From the NCBI GenBank assembly GCA_947646735.1, contig CANTFK010000983.1, positions 971,568 to 1,035,567 on the forward strand: DNA of 64,000 bases. The letters run 5' to 3'. The notes under the pieces were generated by a model that made no database searches, was not told where the DNA came from, and was given only the letters and a program-made list of their open reading frames with translations. Within the stretch, counting starts at the first letter, position 1; each line of letters starts with the position of its first letter. The position numbers and the translations under genes were made by a program. Shown in pieces: positions 20,027 to 31,946 of this stretch. The stretch is from Peronospora farinosa (Eukaryota; Oomycota; Peronosporomycetes; Peronosporales; Peronosporaceae).

Positions 20027-21729
20027 ACGGCGCCCAAGGCACCTCACAGAAGTTGGACGGACCATTTCCTGTACCTGACGGCAGTCAGTGATGCCTGCGG
20101 AGGGGCGGTTACCCTGGTGTTGGATAACATCGTCCATTACGCGGACCCGCATATGTGAATGACCATGATGTCCAGGATGGACATTCATCGGACCGACTGC
20201 TTGCGTCAAGCCGAGAAATTGGCACAGTTCGCCCAGTCAACGGAGATTGACAACCACGCGAAGCATGTCGGAAGTGACGTGGTCAATGCTGTTGAACCAA
20301 GGAAGGAGCCAAGAGACAAAGTCAAGCACAAGGTGCTGAAGAAATCGAATGACAATGACCAACGGACGTGCTACAGGTGCGGCGAGGTGGGACATATCAA
20401 GCCGATGTGCCCCAAGAGACAGATGTCCAAGGTCTCAGACCAAGTTTCACATTTGCGATCGACAATGGTGATCGTCTCCAAGAAAATCACTGGATACTCG
20501 ACAGTGGGTCGAGCAGACACCTTGTCAACGACTTGTCTCTGATCGTCAACCCGAGCGACTGTCGAAACGAATGCTTGACAGCCGCAACGGATCGAGGTGT
20601 GCTCCGGACAACTTCAATGTTGACACTCCCTTGCTTAATAATCACCAAGACAAGGGAGTGTCAACATTGAAGTTGTTGCACTCGGGTTTGTGAATACTAT
20701 CCAACTCCTCGATGTACAGTACGCCGCGAACCTCGAGCGAAACATCACTTCGTATGGTAAGCTCGAGGCTAAGGGATGTGTACTTGAGTACCGAGGAGGG
20801 AGACGTGTGTTAACCTCTGGGTTTGGAGGTGCACAGGTTATGGATGTGGGTTGCAACAACAATGTGCTAGTTGTTGCAGTGACAGGACCATGCAACAAGA
20901 CCTCACATTTACCACCAAGGGAGATGACGGCTGCGATCAATTCACCTGAATATAAATCCGATTCGGATGTTCAGAGTGGTACCTTGATGCAGTTCCATCT
21001 TCGCTTGAGTCACCTGGGTTACGACACGATCATCAAGATGGCCAAAGACCCGGCATCTGGTATTAGGCTGACTGACACGAGGCGCATGCATTGCTTGGCC
21101 TGTGCACAAGGCAAGCAAACCAGGGCATCACAGTCAAGGAAAGACGCAGGCCAAAATTCTCCCATCGATGTGATCGGTGGAGTAATTTGCTCCGACCTCA
21201 AGGGCCCGATGACTCCAAGGGATCGTCTGGGTAACCGTTACCTGGTCAATTTCATTGACCACAGGTCAAATTATTGCCGTGTGTTCTTGGCCAGATCCAA
21301 GGATGCTGCTGCCCTCAAGTTCAAGCACTTCCTGGTGAGCTTAGAACGAAAGTTCAATTGCAAGATCCACGTACTATATACGGACGGAGGTGGTGAATAC
21401 AAGACCTTGAACGTGTTTTGTAAGGCAACTAGAGTCTCGCGTTAAGTCAGTGAAGCCAGAAATTGGGCAAGTAACGGCAAGGCTGAACGGATGCATCGGA
21501 CAATTATGAACATGGTACAAAGCATGGTGTTTGCTTCAAACCTGCCTTTGCATTTCTGGGGCGACGCTGATGAGTATGCAACATACATACTTAACAGAAG
21601 CAGGACCAAGTCGAATCCAGGTGGGGTGTTTCCGATGGAATTTCTGACCACGAAGGTGCCAAACCTGAACGACATCGTGGTGTTCGGCTCCACGTGCACC
21701 GTGCACGTGGATGCAAGGAACAAATCACT
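20027..21729 (+). pseudogene. Copia gag C-terminus, protease and integrase (broken)
   Basis: Gag resumes in frame directly after the GTTT duplication. Knuckle CYRCGEVGHIKPMC is at about 20370. Protease WILDSGSSRHLVND is at about 20492-20533. Integrase follows: zinc site with FHLRLSHLGY and CLACAQGK (20990-21110), core DHRSNYCRV, YTDGGGEY, then NGKAERMHR near 21480. Stops or frameshifts lie near 20157, 20545, 20680, 21443 and 21734. Confidence 0.8.
20608..20676. repeat. Perfect 26-bp inverted repeat inside Copia protease region
   Basis: Arms 20608-20633 and 20651-20676 are exact reverse complements around a 17-base spacer. The right arm reads in the frame of the conserved downstream coding (ends in NIEVVALGFVNT). 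The left arm therefore looks like a fold-back copy that replaced or inserted into the original sequence. Confidence 0.9.
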
Positions 21730-22078
21730 TGGATAGCGAGGAAAGGCGGCCATCATCATTGGAAAAAGTGATGAGACGAAGGGGTACAAGTGTACATCCC
21801 CAAGGACAAGGTGGTCGTGGTAACGCAGCACGTACGCAACATCGAAACACTGTCGGATGGGCGTAACGGTCAAGACGACTTGTACACCGAAAGGATTGAA
21901 CATCAGGAGGAAATACCGAACGATGATCAACCGAAGGTTCAAGTACCTACAAGTGGCGGCGAAAGACCGAAGTGGCCGTAAGTCCGGATGGACTAGGGAG
22001 CGACACGGCACAAGGTCAACGAGCAGACGTGCTGAGGAAGTTGTTGGTGAATGCCCTGCTGAACGACAGGATGTCGTG

Positions 22079-23731
22079 AATGCAGTCATCACTCAAGATC
22101 CAAAGCATTATGGTGAAGCCATCCGAAGTGGTGATCGCCAGAAATGGACCACGGCTATGACTGAAGAGTTGGATGCTCTAAAGTCAAACGGCGTGTGGAC
22201 GGTTGTACTACCACCAAAAGGTGCACACGTCTTGCACAACAAGTGAATCTATAAGACCAAGAATGATGCAAACGGGGACGTGGAGAGGTACAAGGCTCGC
22301 CTGGTGGTCTGTGGGAACGAGCAAGTGTTTGGTGTCGATTATACCCTCACGTTTGCTGCCGTCATGGATTTGGGAACGGTAAAGTTGATTTTGGTGCTCT
22401 CCGGCGTTGGAACGTGCCTGCCCGACATGGTGACGTACCCAATGCCTACGTCAAGGCTGAAAAGGAGGAGCACCTTGACATATACATGAAGTTGCCCAAG
22501 GGCATGGTTTTGAGTGACCAAGAGCTTATGTCGCACGGCGTGCGAACATCAAGTGACCTGGTTCTCCTGTTGAAGAAGTCACTGTACGGGCTCAAGCAGG
22601 CTGGAAGGCTCTGGAGTAAATTAATTGATTTAAAGCTACGTCAAGGTGGTTTTTAGCAATGCACCACGGATATGTGCCTGTACTACAAGTACAAGGGTGA
22701 GACGTGCACGGTGGTTGGCGTCTACGTGGACGACCTATTGGTTACAGGGACTGAACAAGGGGCCGTGGATAAATTTTTCATGGAGATGAGCTCGCTGTCC
22801 ATCAAGGACCTAGGCGTCGTCAGCAAGTTTCTTGGTTTACGAATCGATTTGAACGACGTGACAGGATACGTTCTGGACCAATAAGTCATGATCGACCTCC
22901 TGTTGAAGGAGTTCGGACTGGATTCAGCTAATGGGGTGAGGACCCCAATCGGGGACGAGTGCAATGCAGACGACGAGGACACTGTGGAATGCCTTCCTGC
23001 GAAGGGTGCAAATGGCGAGCCAAGTGTGAAGTCGTTCCAGTCGCTGGTTGGGAGCCTGCTGTAGATAGCAAGGTGCACGCGTCCTAATATCTGCTTTGCT
23101 ATTTACAAGGCAACTAGGCAGAAACACAAGCCTACGACAAAGGACTGGAAGATCGCAAAACGTATTGCAAGATACCTGAAGATGTCGAAGGGCTTGAAGT
23201 TGCACCTCAATGGTGTCGGACCTACATCCAATGATGTTCGGGTCGAATGTTGGAGCGATGCCGATTTCGCTGCCGACAATTCTGATCGCAAGTCAGTCTC
23301 CGGGTGTGTCCTCACTATGGACGGAGCCGTCGTGATGTGGACGTGCAAGAAACAGCCGGGGTGTCGTTGAGCACGATGGAAGCGGAGTTCATCTCTGCGT
23401 CACAAGCGGGACGTGAATTGCTGGGCCTACGGGAAGTACTCGGCGAATTGAAGCTGAAGATAAGCGAGCCCATGCCGATGTGGTTGACAACCAAGCGGCA
23501 ATCAATCAACTCGAGTCCGAGAAGAGTACCTCAAGCGCGAAGCATGTGGACATCCGTTTCAAGTTCATACTCCACCATGTGCGTGAAGGTGTCGTGCAAC
23601 CAAAATTTATCAAGTCTGAGGACTTGATGGCGGACATGTTGACCAAGGCGTTATCGGCACCAAGAATGAAAGACCTGCGAACGATGTTCAAGTTGAAGAC
23701 CATCCAGGATGCAGTCGAGGAGGAGTGTTAA
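22079..23731 (+). pseudogene. Copia reverse transcriptase and RNase H (many breaks)
   Basis: RT begins at about 22079 (YKARLVVCGNEQ at 22285). It continues with LLKKSLYGLKQAGRLWSKL at 22564-22625 and the catalytic YVDDLLVTGTEQG at about 22722. RNase H has CWSDADFAAD at 23249, STMEAEFISASQAGREL at 23371 and VDNQAAINQLES near 23480, ending VEEEC* at 23731 across the LTR start. Stops and shifts at 22244, 22656, 22882, 23063, 23367 and 23470 rule out function. Confidence 0.82.
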
Positions 23732-24014
23732 ACACGATCGTTTTTCTGACAGGTTGCAAGGTGTTGAAGGCAAGGGCTATACCCTGTGCCCGGTAAGTTG
23801 CGACCGCACCCGAATTGGCTAATGTTGTGACATCTTAACAGATGTGGCGAAGCGGGATAGACGAAGACTACAGACTAGACATGGTATAGTCGCAGTTGAC
23901 TCTATCGTACATGTTAAAGCACTAGCGAAGGAGAGTAGTTAATGCTTAATATATTTTACTTTTACTTCTGCCTCTACGTGCACAAGTGCACCACTACTTC
24001 ACTCCACTCTTACA
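23726..24014 (+). repeat. Copia 3' LTR
   Basis: 289 bp, partner of 555-843. The purine tract gtcgaggaggag abuts its start. Followed by agaga (24015-24019), matching agaca at 550-554 with one change. Confidence 0.93.
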
Positions 24015-24320
24015 AGAGAGGTAGACTAAAAGACAAAGAAAGCAATGTGCAGACTCTTATCGTCTTCCTACTGCAACAAGCTTACTTGCCAACAATGAGC
24101 TTTGGCGTAGTTTTCAGCAATACGTAACGCACAAACAAGACTTAGGATCGACAATTTTGGCCACATTTCGATCATCTTCAACGAATAAAATTGGTCGAAT
24201 TAGCAAATAAGTTTTTTGCTGTCAATAAAAACATCAATATGTATATTGCAATATTTTCCTTCTTCGACGAATTTGACATTAGGGTCAGGGTCACCATTTC
24301 ATTTTTGACGTAACCAAGTC
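24015..24320. other. Junction between the repeat block and host genes
   Basis: 306 bp after the Copia LTR with no supported ORF. It should include the promoter of the ubiquitin protease gene. No clear initiator motif was seen. Confidence 0.4.
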
Positions 24321-25946
24321 ATGACCGATCGACCGACACTTGGTGTCTCACGACTGCGTATTCAATCATCCAAGGTCGCGTGGTTGCTTCTATTCTGGTG
24401 GACAAAGACGACGTTTTGGCTGCGTTACTGGATTAAAATCTGGTTGCAAAAGCCTCTTATGCGACTAGGAATTGGGTCTCAAGATGACGACGACGACGTT
24501 GAAAGTGTCAAAAATGAAATAGTCGATGACGACGCGTCGTCACGTGACGATACTGTCAAAAACCAGCTGGATAGTGCAATACCATATGGTCTGGGCAATA
24601 ATGGCAATTTATGTTTTGTAAACGCTGTATTGCAATGTCTCGCTAGAGTTCCTGCCTTTCTGGAAAGTGTGGACCGAGCGTTACGTACGTGTACACAACT
24701 GCAAATGGTGCACCAAGCAGACAATGTTCACGTACAAAAAGTGCTATTAGCAGAGACACTTGTGAGTGTATTAAGAGGAATTTGTCAAGAGGAGAAGCTG
24801 GATTTAGAGTTGGAAGTTAAAGCAAAACAGGATCGAGTGAGAGATATTCGAGATAATAACCAACAAAAGATGAGAAAGTTTCGGTCAGTAGCAAGTCAAT
24901 GTACCTACTTGGTATCAAGTGCAGCCTCAAGACAGGAACAACAGGATGCAGAAGAGTTTCTTTCATTCTTGCTGGAATTGCTACATAATCTGCTGCGGGC
25001 TCCAGCAATTCAGCCGGAACGACATGAAGAAGAACGTCAGCACTTTTTGCAATCGGAAAAAAGGTTTTTGAAAAAAATGCAATGCTACGACCCGAACGAT
25101 CCTCGATCGTACGTGCATGCAGTGGGTGCGTGGAGCTTGGATGTGATGGTAGAGAATGGCGGCTGGACTGAGTTTTATGTTGGTATGATTGTGTATAGCA
25201 AACCTTGGTGAAGTGAGATGGAATCACTTTTTGCGACAGAATGCGTCGGTGATCACCGATCTTTTTTCAGGGCAGACTGTGCGAGGCTCTCAGTGCTGTA
25301 GCTGTGCAAACCTTACGTGTCATCATGAAGAACAACGGTGAGTTTGATTTTGATGGACAATGTACATAACTGACTAATCGTAGTATTTGTTGTTGTGTGC
25401 AGTATCATCTCTCTTACGATCGCCTCAGAAAAAGGCGACCAGACGCTGGCAGACTGTCTAGAGCATTATCGTCATCCAGAACAACTTAGTGGAGAGAACC
25501 GTGTGTACTGCGATGGCTACTGTCGCGTTAAGACTACTCGTCTCACGCAGATTCTTCTGCAGCGTGTGCCACCAGTGCTAGTATTCCGACTGCAACGATT
25601 TAAGCACACGTCGTTCAGGGGTCGAATAGAGAAAGTGGATACCCCGGTGAGCTTTCCATGTGGTAGAGATGATCTCCTGGATATTACAATGAACGCTTTC
25701 TTCCGGGAGGAAGAGAAACGCGCCACATTCAAGCTGATCGCAGTGTGTGCTCATCTTGGCAGTTCCATTGACTCTGGTCACTACGTTGCATATGTGCGGC
25801 ATCAAGACTCACGACGAGATGCTACACCTTTCGATCAGTGGCTTCGGATCGATGATGAAGTAGTCACCGTAATTGATGAAGCAATGCTACGAAAGGAGAC
25901 GCTGTCCTCTGCATACCTGCTCTTTTACGCTCAAGTGTGCAGGTAA
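24321..25946 (+). CDS. Membrane-anchored ubiquitin-specific protease (USP30-like)
   Basis: Exons 24321-25125, 25199-25337, 25403-25946; introns of 73 bp (GTGCGT..TATAG) and 65 bp (GTGAGT..GCAG). The phases join to 495 aa. It removes ubiquitin from proteins. The Cys box GLGNNGNLCFVNAVLQCL (residues about 91-108; Cys in NLCF rather than NTCF) and the His box GSSIDSGHYVAYVR (about 435) identify a peptidase C19 domain; a QQDAEEF box is at about 212. Residues about 19-45 form a Trp/Leu-rich hydrophobic segment before an acidic spacer, the layout of mitochondrial-outer-membrane USP30. USP30 orthology and location are inference; the USP fold is firm. An unspliced read would stop at 25211. Confidence 0.85.
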
Positions 25947-26429
25947 AAAAAAGTCATGAAACAATATGCGTAGTTGCCCAAAACCAGACAAGTGATTGCA
26001 AGTGAATGGTGAATTTCAAGTGATTGCAAGTGAATGGTGAATTTCGAGCAACTTTCGTCAAAGCAAAGCTTACCATGTAATGCCTGTATGCGCTGACCAC
26101 GTACGTAAAGTGCTTCACTTTCGCCACCATGGAGTTGCTCGATCATCCTCACTGTAGTATCTTTCCAAGTGACGGACCACGAAAGCAAGTCGACTTTTCC
26201 TGCGGACTTTGAAGTGCACCCGAGCCTAAGACGGGAAATAGCATTCTTGATCGTGTGCTTGACGACTATACTGCTAGATAGTTCCAGACTGAAAGCTTCA
26301 GAACATGTTGTTCATTCTCTTTTGCACGATCACATGCCATTCTAGGATAAAAATAATAACAAGACGGTTGAATGGATCTTGTGCAAATAATCTTGAAGAT
26401 CAAAAAGTCTGTCAGGTGGTAATAGAGAT
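25947..26429. other. Intergenic, convergent 3' ends, with a 28-bp direct repeat
   Basis: Lies between the USP stop and the PEX16 stop. 25989-26016 and 26017-26044 are two identical tandem 28-bp copies (caagtgattgcaagtgaatg plus eight bases). No gene seen. Confidence 0.6.
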
Positions 26430-28160
26430 CTACGATGCCGACGTGTAGAAGTAGAAGTCGTGATAATAGTCCAGTATAGCAGTTGTTCCGAAACGGAAGA
26501 GCTTGCCCACCCCTGGCACGTAGTCCAGAACATTTGCAGTCTGCAAAACATACGTGACACCACATATTGAGTATGTATAGCATCATGTACGAAACGAAAA
26601 GAAAAAAGGTACCTTTCCAGCCACGGGCTTCGTGACAGTCGCGAACACTGGGTCGCGAAGCAAGTAGAGAAGAAGAGTCATCTGCAGCAAATACACCATT
26701 GCGCGTTATTACCCGTTAATGGAGAGTCCTCGGCAGCTATCGCTAAGACTGTACAAGATGCATTCAAAACCTTCCGCGCTGCAATCTCGTCCCCAGCCTT
26801 GTCTGTGAAGACAGCCTTTGTTGGCTCCGTTGGTTTAACAGCCGCAGCAGATAACGCCAAGCTACCAAAGCGCACAAAGCACGGTAAGATATCACGTGAA
26901 CGACGACCAACTTGTAGCCAACACAGTAAAAACGCACCCTGAAAGTTCCACGAGAAGTGACACAACAACGGGAGTCCACGACGTTTCCGATCGGCGATGA
27001 CGCAGCAACGCATACATGACGGGCCGCAAAATGTGGCAGACCTCTCCAGCTACAAGAAGATCCTCACGCGATGCTTCCACGACTTCGCTTGTCGCATCCT
27101 AAGACATCATACAACAACAAATATAACCACACAAAACCATAAGCACCATATCACCTCGCACCTATCTTTGCTTTGCTCTGCTTACTTCGAATGTCATTTT
27201 GCTGCACGCTTTATCAACACTCGTTTTCGTCGATGGCTCAGGCTCCGACGCCGTAGCTACTCGAACGCAACAGCAGAAACAAAATAATGAGATGAAACCC
27301 AGCACTTATCACGCCCAAGACTGACCCGAACCTTTTCCAAAAGTCTTGCCCGTGCGAGCACCAGGCTGCTTGGTCTTTTGAAACCGCGCGAATACCGATG
27401 GTTGAGGATCTGATTCTTCACCCTTGTACTGTTCAAAAACATAAAAAATACAAGTCATGAGTCGGTTCTTTACCTTCAGCATCACTGAATTCTGACACAC
27501 CTTTCCTCCATTCCTGAGCATGACACGACGTCGTTGAGCCAGAAGCATAAGACGTAGCACGCCCTTAACTGTTTCCACCCACACAATTAAACGCCACTTG
27601 CCTACGTCACCTCCAACTTTACGAGCCACAACTTCTGCCAGTACTTGCACGTGCATAATCAGTGACAACGGCACACGAATCAAGCGGGTCAATCTGTCAA
27701 TAATAAACAATAAAGCATCGATCCACTTGACCCATTAACTTCTTTCTAGTTTGTAGCCAAATATCAAGTGCAATGCCACGCACTTTTGACAATTGGTCAG
27801 CAGCAGCTCCACCTTGTCATTCTTTTCTTTCTTCCATAGTACGTAATCATGGTATAAATGTAGAAGACCTATTAACGAGTAGCTCAAATGCGATGCTATC
27901 TCAGGTTCCATCACATTTTTCTGATACATTCAAACAACACGCTGTCAATAAACTGAAGACCTGTCAAAATCATGTCCTATTTCGTCAAAAATGTCAATCC
28001 ACATCACCGGGATCAGCTGTGGTGCAACGTAAAGTGTGGTCTCCACATTACGAGCCAAGCCTTTGTGGTTTCCCACCCACGTCTCGTACGTTGCAAGAAG
28101 AGATGTAGTTTTACAGGTAGATGAGGCTTCCAAACCGTCCTTATTGGTCTCATCCGCCAT
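26430..28160 (-). CDS. PEX16: Peroxisomal membrane protein PEX16
   Basis: Nine exons on the minus strand: 28008-28160, 27784-27920, 27501-27693, 27326-27428, 27186-27256, 26938-27098, 26771-26861, 26613-26681, 26430-26540. All phases join to 362 aa, near the usual 336-370. Exon 4/5 borders are the least certain. Family blocks: LATYETWVGNH (N-term), LIGLLHLYHDYVLWK, KWRLIVWVETVKGVLRL, EVCHILRPVMYALL with SWTPVVVSLLVEL, and LLLYLLRDPVFATVTKP near the end, tail YYHDFYFYTS. PEX16 is the ER/peroxisome receptor for PEX3 and early peroxisome membrane assembly. It is divergent from SEN34, with start codons 136 bp apart. No single long ORF exists, so ORF-based annotation would miss it. Confidence 0.9.
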
Positions 28161-28296
28161 CTTTAAAGTACTGTAATTAGTTAAGTACCGATCAATAACG
28201 AGATGTTTTTAAACCTAAATTATCAGATCGTAGGAAAACCTAAAACCTGAAGCATTCTTCGAAAACCTACGCGTGACCTACGAAACAACCTACAGC

Positions 28297-29176
28297 ATGG
28301 TCAATTGCTATGCAGTAGCGACGGTGATAGTGTCCTCAGAGCCTAACGCGACCTACGCGCTGGTAAATGACCCTCAACATGTGGTTTTCTTACAGCACAA
28401 ATGTCGCATTTATGGCTCGTCTGAAGTCTCCATTGCTACTGCATCTACAGCACCTACACGATTGCGTTTAGCACTCGAAGAGATGGCGGTCGGAGTCGCG
28501 AAAGGGTTTCTTCGTCTAGAAGCAGCAGTAAATTGTGATGATAGTACAACGATATGTGACAAAGAAGGACAAGCACTAGTGAAACAAATGACACAGGAGC
28601 TAGCAGGCGATATGACGCGCAGGGGACCTTGGAGATTATGTAAGGCGTTGCCTGATAAAGTGAAGAGATATCGCACCATTTTGTGGGGCAAATAGATACC
28701 TTAACTAGTCGATTTGTGTTTACTGTAGCACTGCGACGCCACATTCGCCTGCGCGTCTACAGGGACCTGTGGGAGCGAGGTTACGTTGTGACCTTTGGCT
28801 CCAAATTTGGCGCCGATTTTCTCATCTACAAAGGTCCAAAACAGTTATTGTTACTGATACACTCAATGAGAACGATACACATGTGCTTACACTGTGCTTG
28901 GACTATACAGACAATCCCGAACGTGCTCATGCTGAGGCTATAATCATAGTAAAAGATTACGAAGAGGAATTTGCACGCGTCGACATTGTGAGCTTCTGTC
29001 GTCTGGCCAAAATGGTGAAGAAACAGTTTTTATTTGCGAGTGTCCAAGCTATTGAAGGAAACGAGAGCAACGACGAGCAGAAGGATGGTAACAAAGTAGC
29101 TATGAAAAGTGTTGTGTACATTTCCTTAACGCACGCACTACTAGTATCACGTCAAGAAGAAAGAGATTCGGCATGA
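28297..29176 (+). CDS. SEN34: tRNA-splicing endonuclease catalytic subunit SEN34
   Basis: Exons 28297-28639, 28729-28833, 28911-29176 (introns 89 and 77 bp), 237 aa. The C-terminal nuclease fold has the SEN2/SEN34 signature: VYRDLWERGYVVTFGSKFG, then ADFLIYK with the catalytic Tyr, RAHAEAII with the catalytic His, and KKQFLFASV with the Lys. It cuts the 3' splice site of intron-containing pre-tRNA as part of the SEN tetramer. The N-terminal 110 residues are weakly conserved. ATG 28297 is preferred over the in-frame GTG 28273. Confidence 0.88.
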
Positions 29177-29311
29177 AGACATTCCAGGAAATAGTCTGGC
29201 TAGCTGAATAGCGGGTATCTAAGTCTTTATATTACTTCATACTCAAATGGCATTCTCTTTCCGTCCTTAATTGGGCGATTGAGCTGGATTTCTACCGCGC
29301 TATGGTTGCTG

Positions 29312-31946
29312 ATGAAAAGTCTCCGCATTGAGCCCAACTTCAACTTGGAATTTCAGAGTGATGGTCCTTTGGTTTCCCTTTGGATACCGCAATCATTTTT
29401 GCATTCCGCATTCGAAGGAGCCTTTAAGATGGAGAAGCTCCGTTCGGACAAAGCAAGCGTCAAGTCGACCTTTGTGGAGGACGAAATTGGCGAATTGCGC
29501 AGATACATCGGTGGGGTTGCCCTTGTTCATCCTCCCTTCTGCGTCTTATCCTGACACCGCTCTTGTATTTCAGTCGAGATGATGCACGCCGAGATGGAAC
29601 TCATGGAGAGCATCAAGCTGAATGAAAGCAAAGTTGCAGCTGCGAACGCCCGAATTAAACACTGCAAGGTGCGTATACAAGGGATCCACAGCGATACTGC
29701 TTAGGATCAAACTAAGACGAATGTTACCTGTACGCAGGAACTAATCACTAAAGAACGTCATCGCTACAAAACGCTAAGGCAGGAGTTGGAAGAAGATACG
29801 AACGAGCTTAGAAGTCTCGAGGAGAAGCAAATTGGTAGGGCGAGGTGCTATCATTCGTAGTATAATAATCAGTGCGGCTGACTCTTACATCCTGAGCAGC
29901 TGCTGAAGCAAAGCATCGGCAGTTCCGAGGTAGGTGACATCAGTTTGTCATTTCCGTTTCATCTAGCTAATTCATCTTGTAGACGCTGTGGTCGAACGGG
30001 AGAACGAGGTGCAAGTGCTTCGCGCACAATTTCAGCACCAGCGCACCGCTATGCTCAGCTTGAGGTGCCAGATCTTGAATGCTACTACGCAATTAGAAAC
30101 GCTTTCGTCAATGAATGATTCTGTCGAGAAGGAGGCGCACAACGGTACGCGCATTGTGAGCGACGTCTACAATGGGAACAAGTACTGGGTATATGAAATG
30201 TTGATTGGTTATTGTATGGGTTGGTAAACAGTCTCTGCCGCCATGGACAAGTGCGAAGAGCTGACACCACAGCGGATCGCTCGTCAGAAGATTCGTGCCA
30301 AGACGAGACATATCCAGCAGTTTATTGCGCAAATGGAGCATGAAACCAATCAGCTTGTCGAAAAGAGGACGAAAACCGAAGCCGAAGTCCTAAAGTGCGA
30401 GCAGGAGGTTCACAAGCTGCGTGAACTCGTTTGTAACAAGGAAAAAGAAGCGGATATCCTGTTCGCTCGTCTTCGCCAAGACACCCTACGTATCATCCGA
30501 GAAAATGGTGCTCTTGTTTTTTGTTATTCTTTGCGATAACTTGTTGAAGCTTAAGTATCGTGTTTGGATCTGTTCAGATAAGATTGAAGGCAAGTTGAAA
30601 ACCAAGCGCAGGAAGTTTCGGCTTAAATCTAAGAACGAGATAAGTTCACTTAAGCGTAGGATCTCCTTCGTCACTTCAGGTAAAACTTTACATCGTCCAG
30701 TTTAACTTAAATCGTGGGTCTGACGTCTCGCCATGCATGAATAGAGCTTGAAAAATGTCAGATGACGAACGAGGACGCGTTGTCAAAAATCGGCGCTTTG
30801 AGCACCAAGCGTGAAGAGCTAGAAAAGAGGTGCCCCAACTTTTACTCTTTTCTTTGCTGAGAGTATATTGTCGCCACTTATTTAGCACTGCTTAATTCAG
30901 ACTACGCGAGCGTGAGGAGCGAGTAGCTGGTGTAAAGGTAGGGTATCCTCCAATTGTAGAAATTGCACCTTTACTAATGTCTTGTTGCGTACAGCGCATC
31001 ATTACTGAGCTATCTACAGCACTCGCTACCGTAGGCCGAGCCGAAGCAAACTTTGACACGTCATCTCTTCAAAAAGAGTTAGCTACAAAGCAAATAGCTG
31101 CAACGAGTGCTCAACAAAAGCTGGAGGCAAAACAGGTGCGTGTGGAAGAGCATTCGTGTCAATAAGCGTTATAACATGTATTTCGGATTAGGATCTGCTC
31201 AAGGTGTTGGAGGACGACCACACACAAGTCAGTATGCTCTTCTAGTCACTGCATTGTTAGAGTGATACTGAGCTCGCTTTGCAGCTAAATGCGACCATGG
31301 AGGACATTGATATCCATATTGTAGAAGCAAAGAATACTGCCACAGCCCTGGACAGTGAGATCGCCGCTCTGATGAAAGATATTGAAGAGCACGAGACAAG
31401 AATTGAATATTTGCGTGCATCTGCAAACGGTGCAGAGAAGAAAAATGCTGACCTTCAGGCCCAATTTCAAGAGTATCAACGCCAGAACAAAAGCATTGCC
31501 AAGATGAAAGCAAAGCTTCGCCGTCAGAAAACCACACTGATCAAGCAGAAAGAAGATATGACATTGGAGCTTCGTAAAATTGAAGATCTAAGTAAGGTCT
31601 TAGCTGAAGGCATTAAGGTTTGTACAGTTCGCATGATGTCCTTTGGGTGCTTCTGATGGTAACTGATTTACGTCTACTCTGGTAGCATGGAACAGAACAA
31701 GCTCAACACTTTCGCGCAGCCAAAACACAGGGTGAAAGCAGCCAAAAACGCATTGAATTTGAACTTCGTCGCCAAGAGCTTAGCTTGCAGCAGCAATGCG
31801 CGCAGGAAGAGAACGACCTCCAAGCAGAGGTCATCGCTTGGGATAACAAGGTATGTTAATTAGTTTAGAGTCTGTGTTACTTGTATTCACAGTAGTATGT
31901 GAGCGAGCAGATCAAACGAGTGGAACAAGAACTTCTTAGTATTTAA
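29312..31946 (+). CDS. Long coiled-coil protein, 14 exons, unknown function
   Basis: Exons: 29312-29510, 29574-29668, 29738-29834, 29900-29929, 29983-30144, 30232-30507, 30578-30679, 30745-30829, 30901-30937, 30995-31135, 31192-31227, 31285-31617, 31686-31850, 31911-31946. Every junction is GT-AG and keeps phase, giving 597 aa. After a short globular start (about 60 residues) almost the whole chain is heptad-patterned, Glu/Lys/Gln-rich coiled coil. Examples: KERHRYKTLRQELEED, QKIRAKTRHIQQFIAQMEHE, KAKLRRQKTTLIKQKEDM. I recognise no named family; a cytoskeletal, centrosomal or flagellar role is only possible. An additional upstream exon cannot be excluded. Confidence 0.75.

Larger units (their letters stand above)
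555..24014 (+). mobile_element. Copia LTR retrotransposon (outer element), split by nested Gypsy insertions
   Basis: The element is bounded by two 289-bp LTRs (555-843 and 23726-24014) that start TGTTAAAC and end TTACA. The flanks are agaca (550-554) and agaga (24015-24019), a 5-bp target duplication with one mismatch. Domain order is gag with a CCHC knuckle, protease, integrase, RT, RNase H, i.e. integrase before RT, which defines Ty1/Copia. Gag is cut at 1693/20023 by the Gypsy insertion; removing that insertion restores the gag reading frame. Several frameshifts and stops make it non-functional. The LTRs differ by about four substitutions and two small indels. Confidence 0.92.

Noticed and set aside
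24479..24724. Minus-strand ORF within the USP gene
   Set aside because: Opposite the conserved USP Cys-box exon; shadow.
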